Below, piece after piece: positions 4,965 to 5,117 of a DNA stretch of 5,117 nt. Source of the stretch: Gemmataceae bacterium (lineage in GTDB: Bacteria > Planctomycetota > Planctomycetia > Gemmatales > Gemmataceae); NCBI GenBank assembly GCA_026418875.1, contig JAOAAM010000618.1, positions 1 through 5,117 on the forward strand. Direction: 5' to 3'. The notes beneath the pieces were generated by a model. It made no database searches. It was not told the DNA's origin and saw only the letters and a program-made list of their open reading frames with translations. The translations under genes and the position numbers were made by a program. The stretch's first letter is position 1; each line of letters opens with the position of its first letter.

Positions 4965-5117
4965 ATGATGCCCTTGCTTTTCTCACTCATCGTCTCTCAG
5001 CCCGGCCCGAAGTCGCCAGCTATCGTCGAATGGCGAACCCGACCCGACGATCCGACGCGGGTGTATTTGTACGTCGATGGCCGTCAGCGCGGCGGTTACG
5101 ATTGGGAATTGGACCAA
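4965..5117 (+). CDS. Exported protein of unknown function, N terminus only (runs off right edge)
   Basis: Open for 51 codons to the window edge, so too short to have been judged by length. ATG ATG at 4965-4970; GGAG at 4951-4954 favours the first. The N terminus (MMPLLFSLIVSQPGP) looks like a short signal peptide with cleavage near SQ-PG, and the mature part begins with VEWRTRPDDPTRVYLYVDGRQRG, a beta-strand-like pattern. I do not recognise a family. It begins 25 bases after the papain-like gene on the same strand, and both products appear exported, so they are probably co-transcribed. Confidence 0.65.
   Translation, partial: MMPLLFSLIVSQPGPKSPAIVEWRTRPDDPTRVYLYVDGRQRGGYDWELDQ

Overview
The window looks like a piece of a high-GC planctomycete chromosome, most likely a relative of Gemmata, Tuwongella or Singulisphaera. 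This rests on GC-rich coding with strong third-position bias, a bacterial GH3-family acyl-amido synthetase next to a PmtA/OlsG-like lipid N-methyltransferase, and small secreted proteins with proline-rich tails. The placement is inferred from gene content; there is no rRNA or other marker gene in the window.

Minus-strand block (1-3029), in order of transcription from right to left. An alpha/beta hydrolase (2178-3029) is followed, with a 4-base ATGA overlap, by a class I SAM-dependent methyltransferase of the phospholipid/ornithine-lipid N-methyltransferase type (1468-2181). The methyltransferase stop codon lies inside a 17-bp tandem repeat array (1331-1500) whose units alternate to give a 34-bp higher-order period. 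Next is a 121-residue acidic protein with no recognised family (875-1240), preceded by a clear GGAGGG. Its stop codon lies inside a second, unrelated tandem duplication (two 31-bp copies, 820-881). Last is the N-terminal half of a GH3-superfamily enzyme (1-759), cut by the left edge of the window.

Divergent region (3030-3197). This 168-base spacer separates the minus-strand block from the plus-strand block. It holds a plausible plus-strand promoter (TACAAT at 3163-3168) and no clear minus-strand one.

Plus-strand block (3198-5117). A PfkB-family carbohydrate or nucleoside kinase (3198-4151) is followed by a 134-base gap containing a perfect 10-bp tandem duplication. Then comes a small exported protein with a papain/C39-like Cys-His-Asp/Asn arrangement and a polyproline tail (4286-4939). 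Only 25 bases later an exported protein of unknown function begins (4965) and runs off the right edge.

How the genes might work together: the hydrolase and methyltransferase are probably co-translated. GH3 enzymes join acyl groups to amino acids through acyl-adenylates, and the nearest functional relatives of the methyltransferase act on amino-group lipids. A membrane aminolipid (N-acyl amino acid or ornithine-lipid) modification locus is therefore a reasonable but unproven reading of the minus-strand block. The kinase and the two exported proteins show no obvious functional link to it. The least ordinary items are the two unrelated tandem repeats that each run through the stop codon of a neighbouring gene, the Arg/Trp-rich tail of the methyltransferase, and the GH3-lipid methyltransferase neighbourhood.
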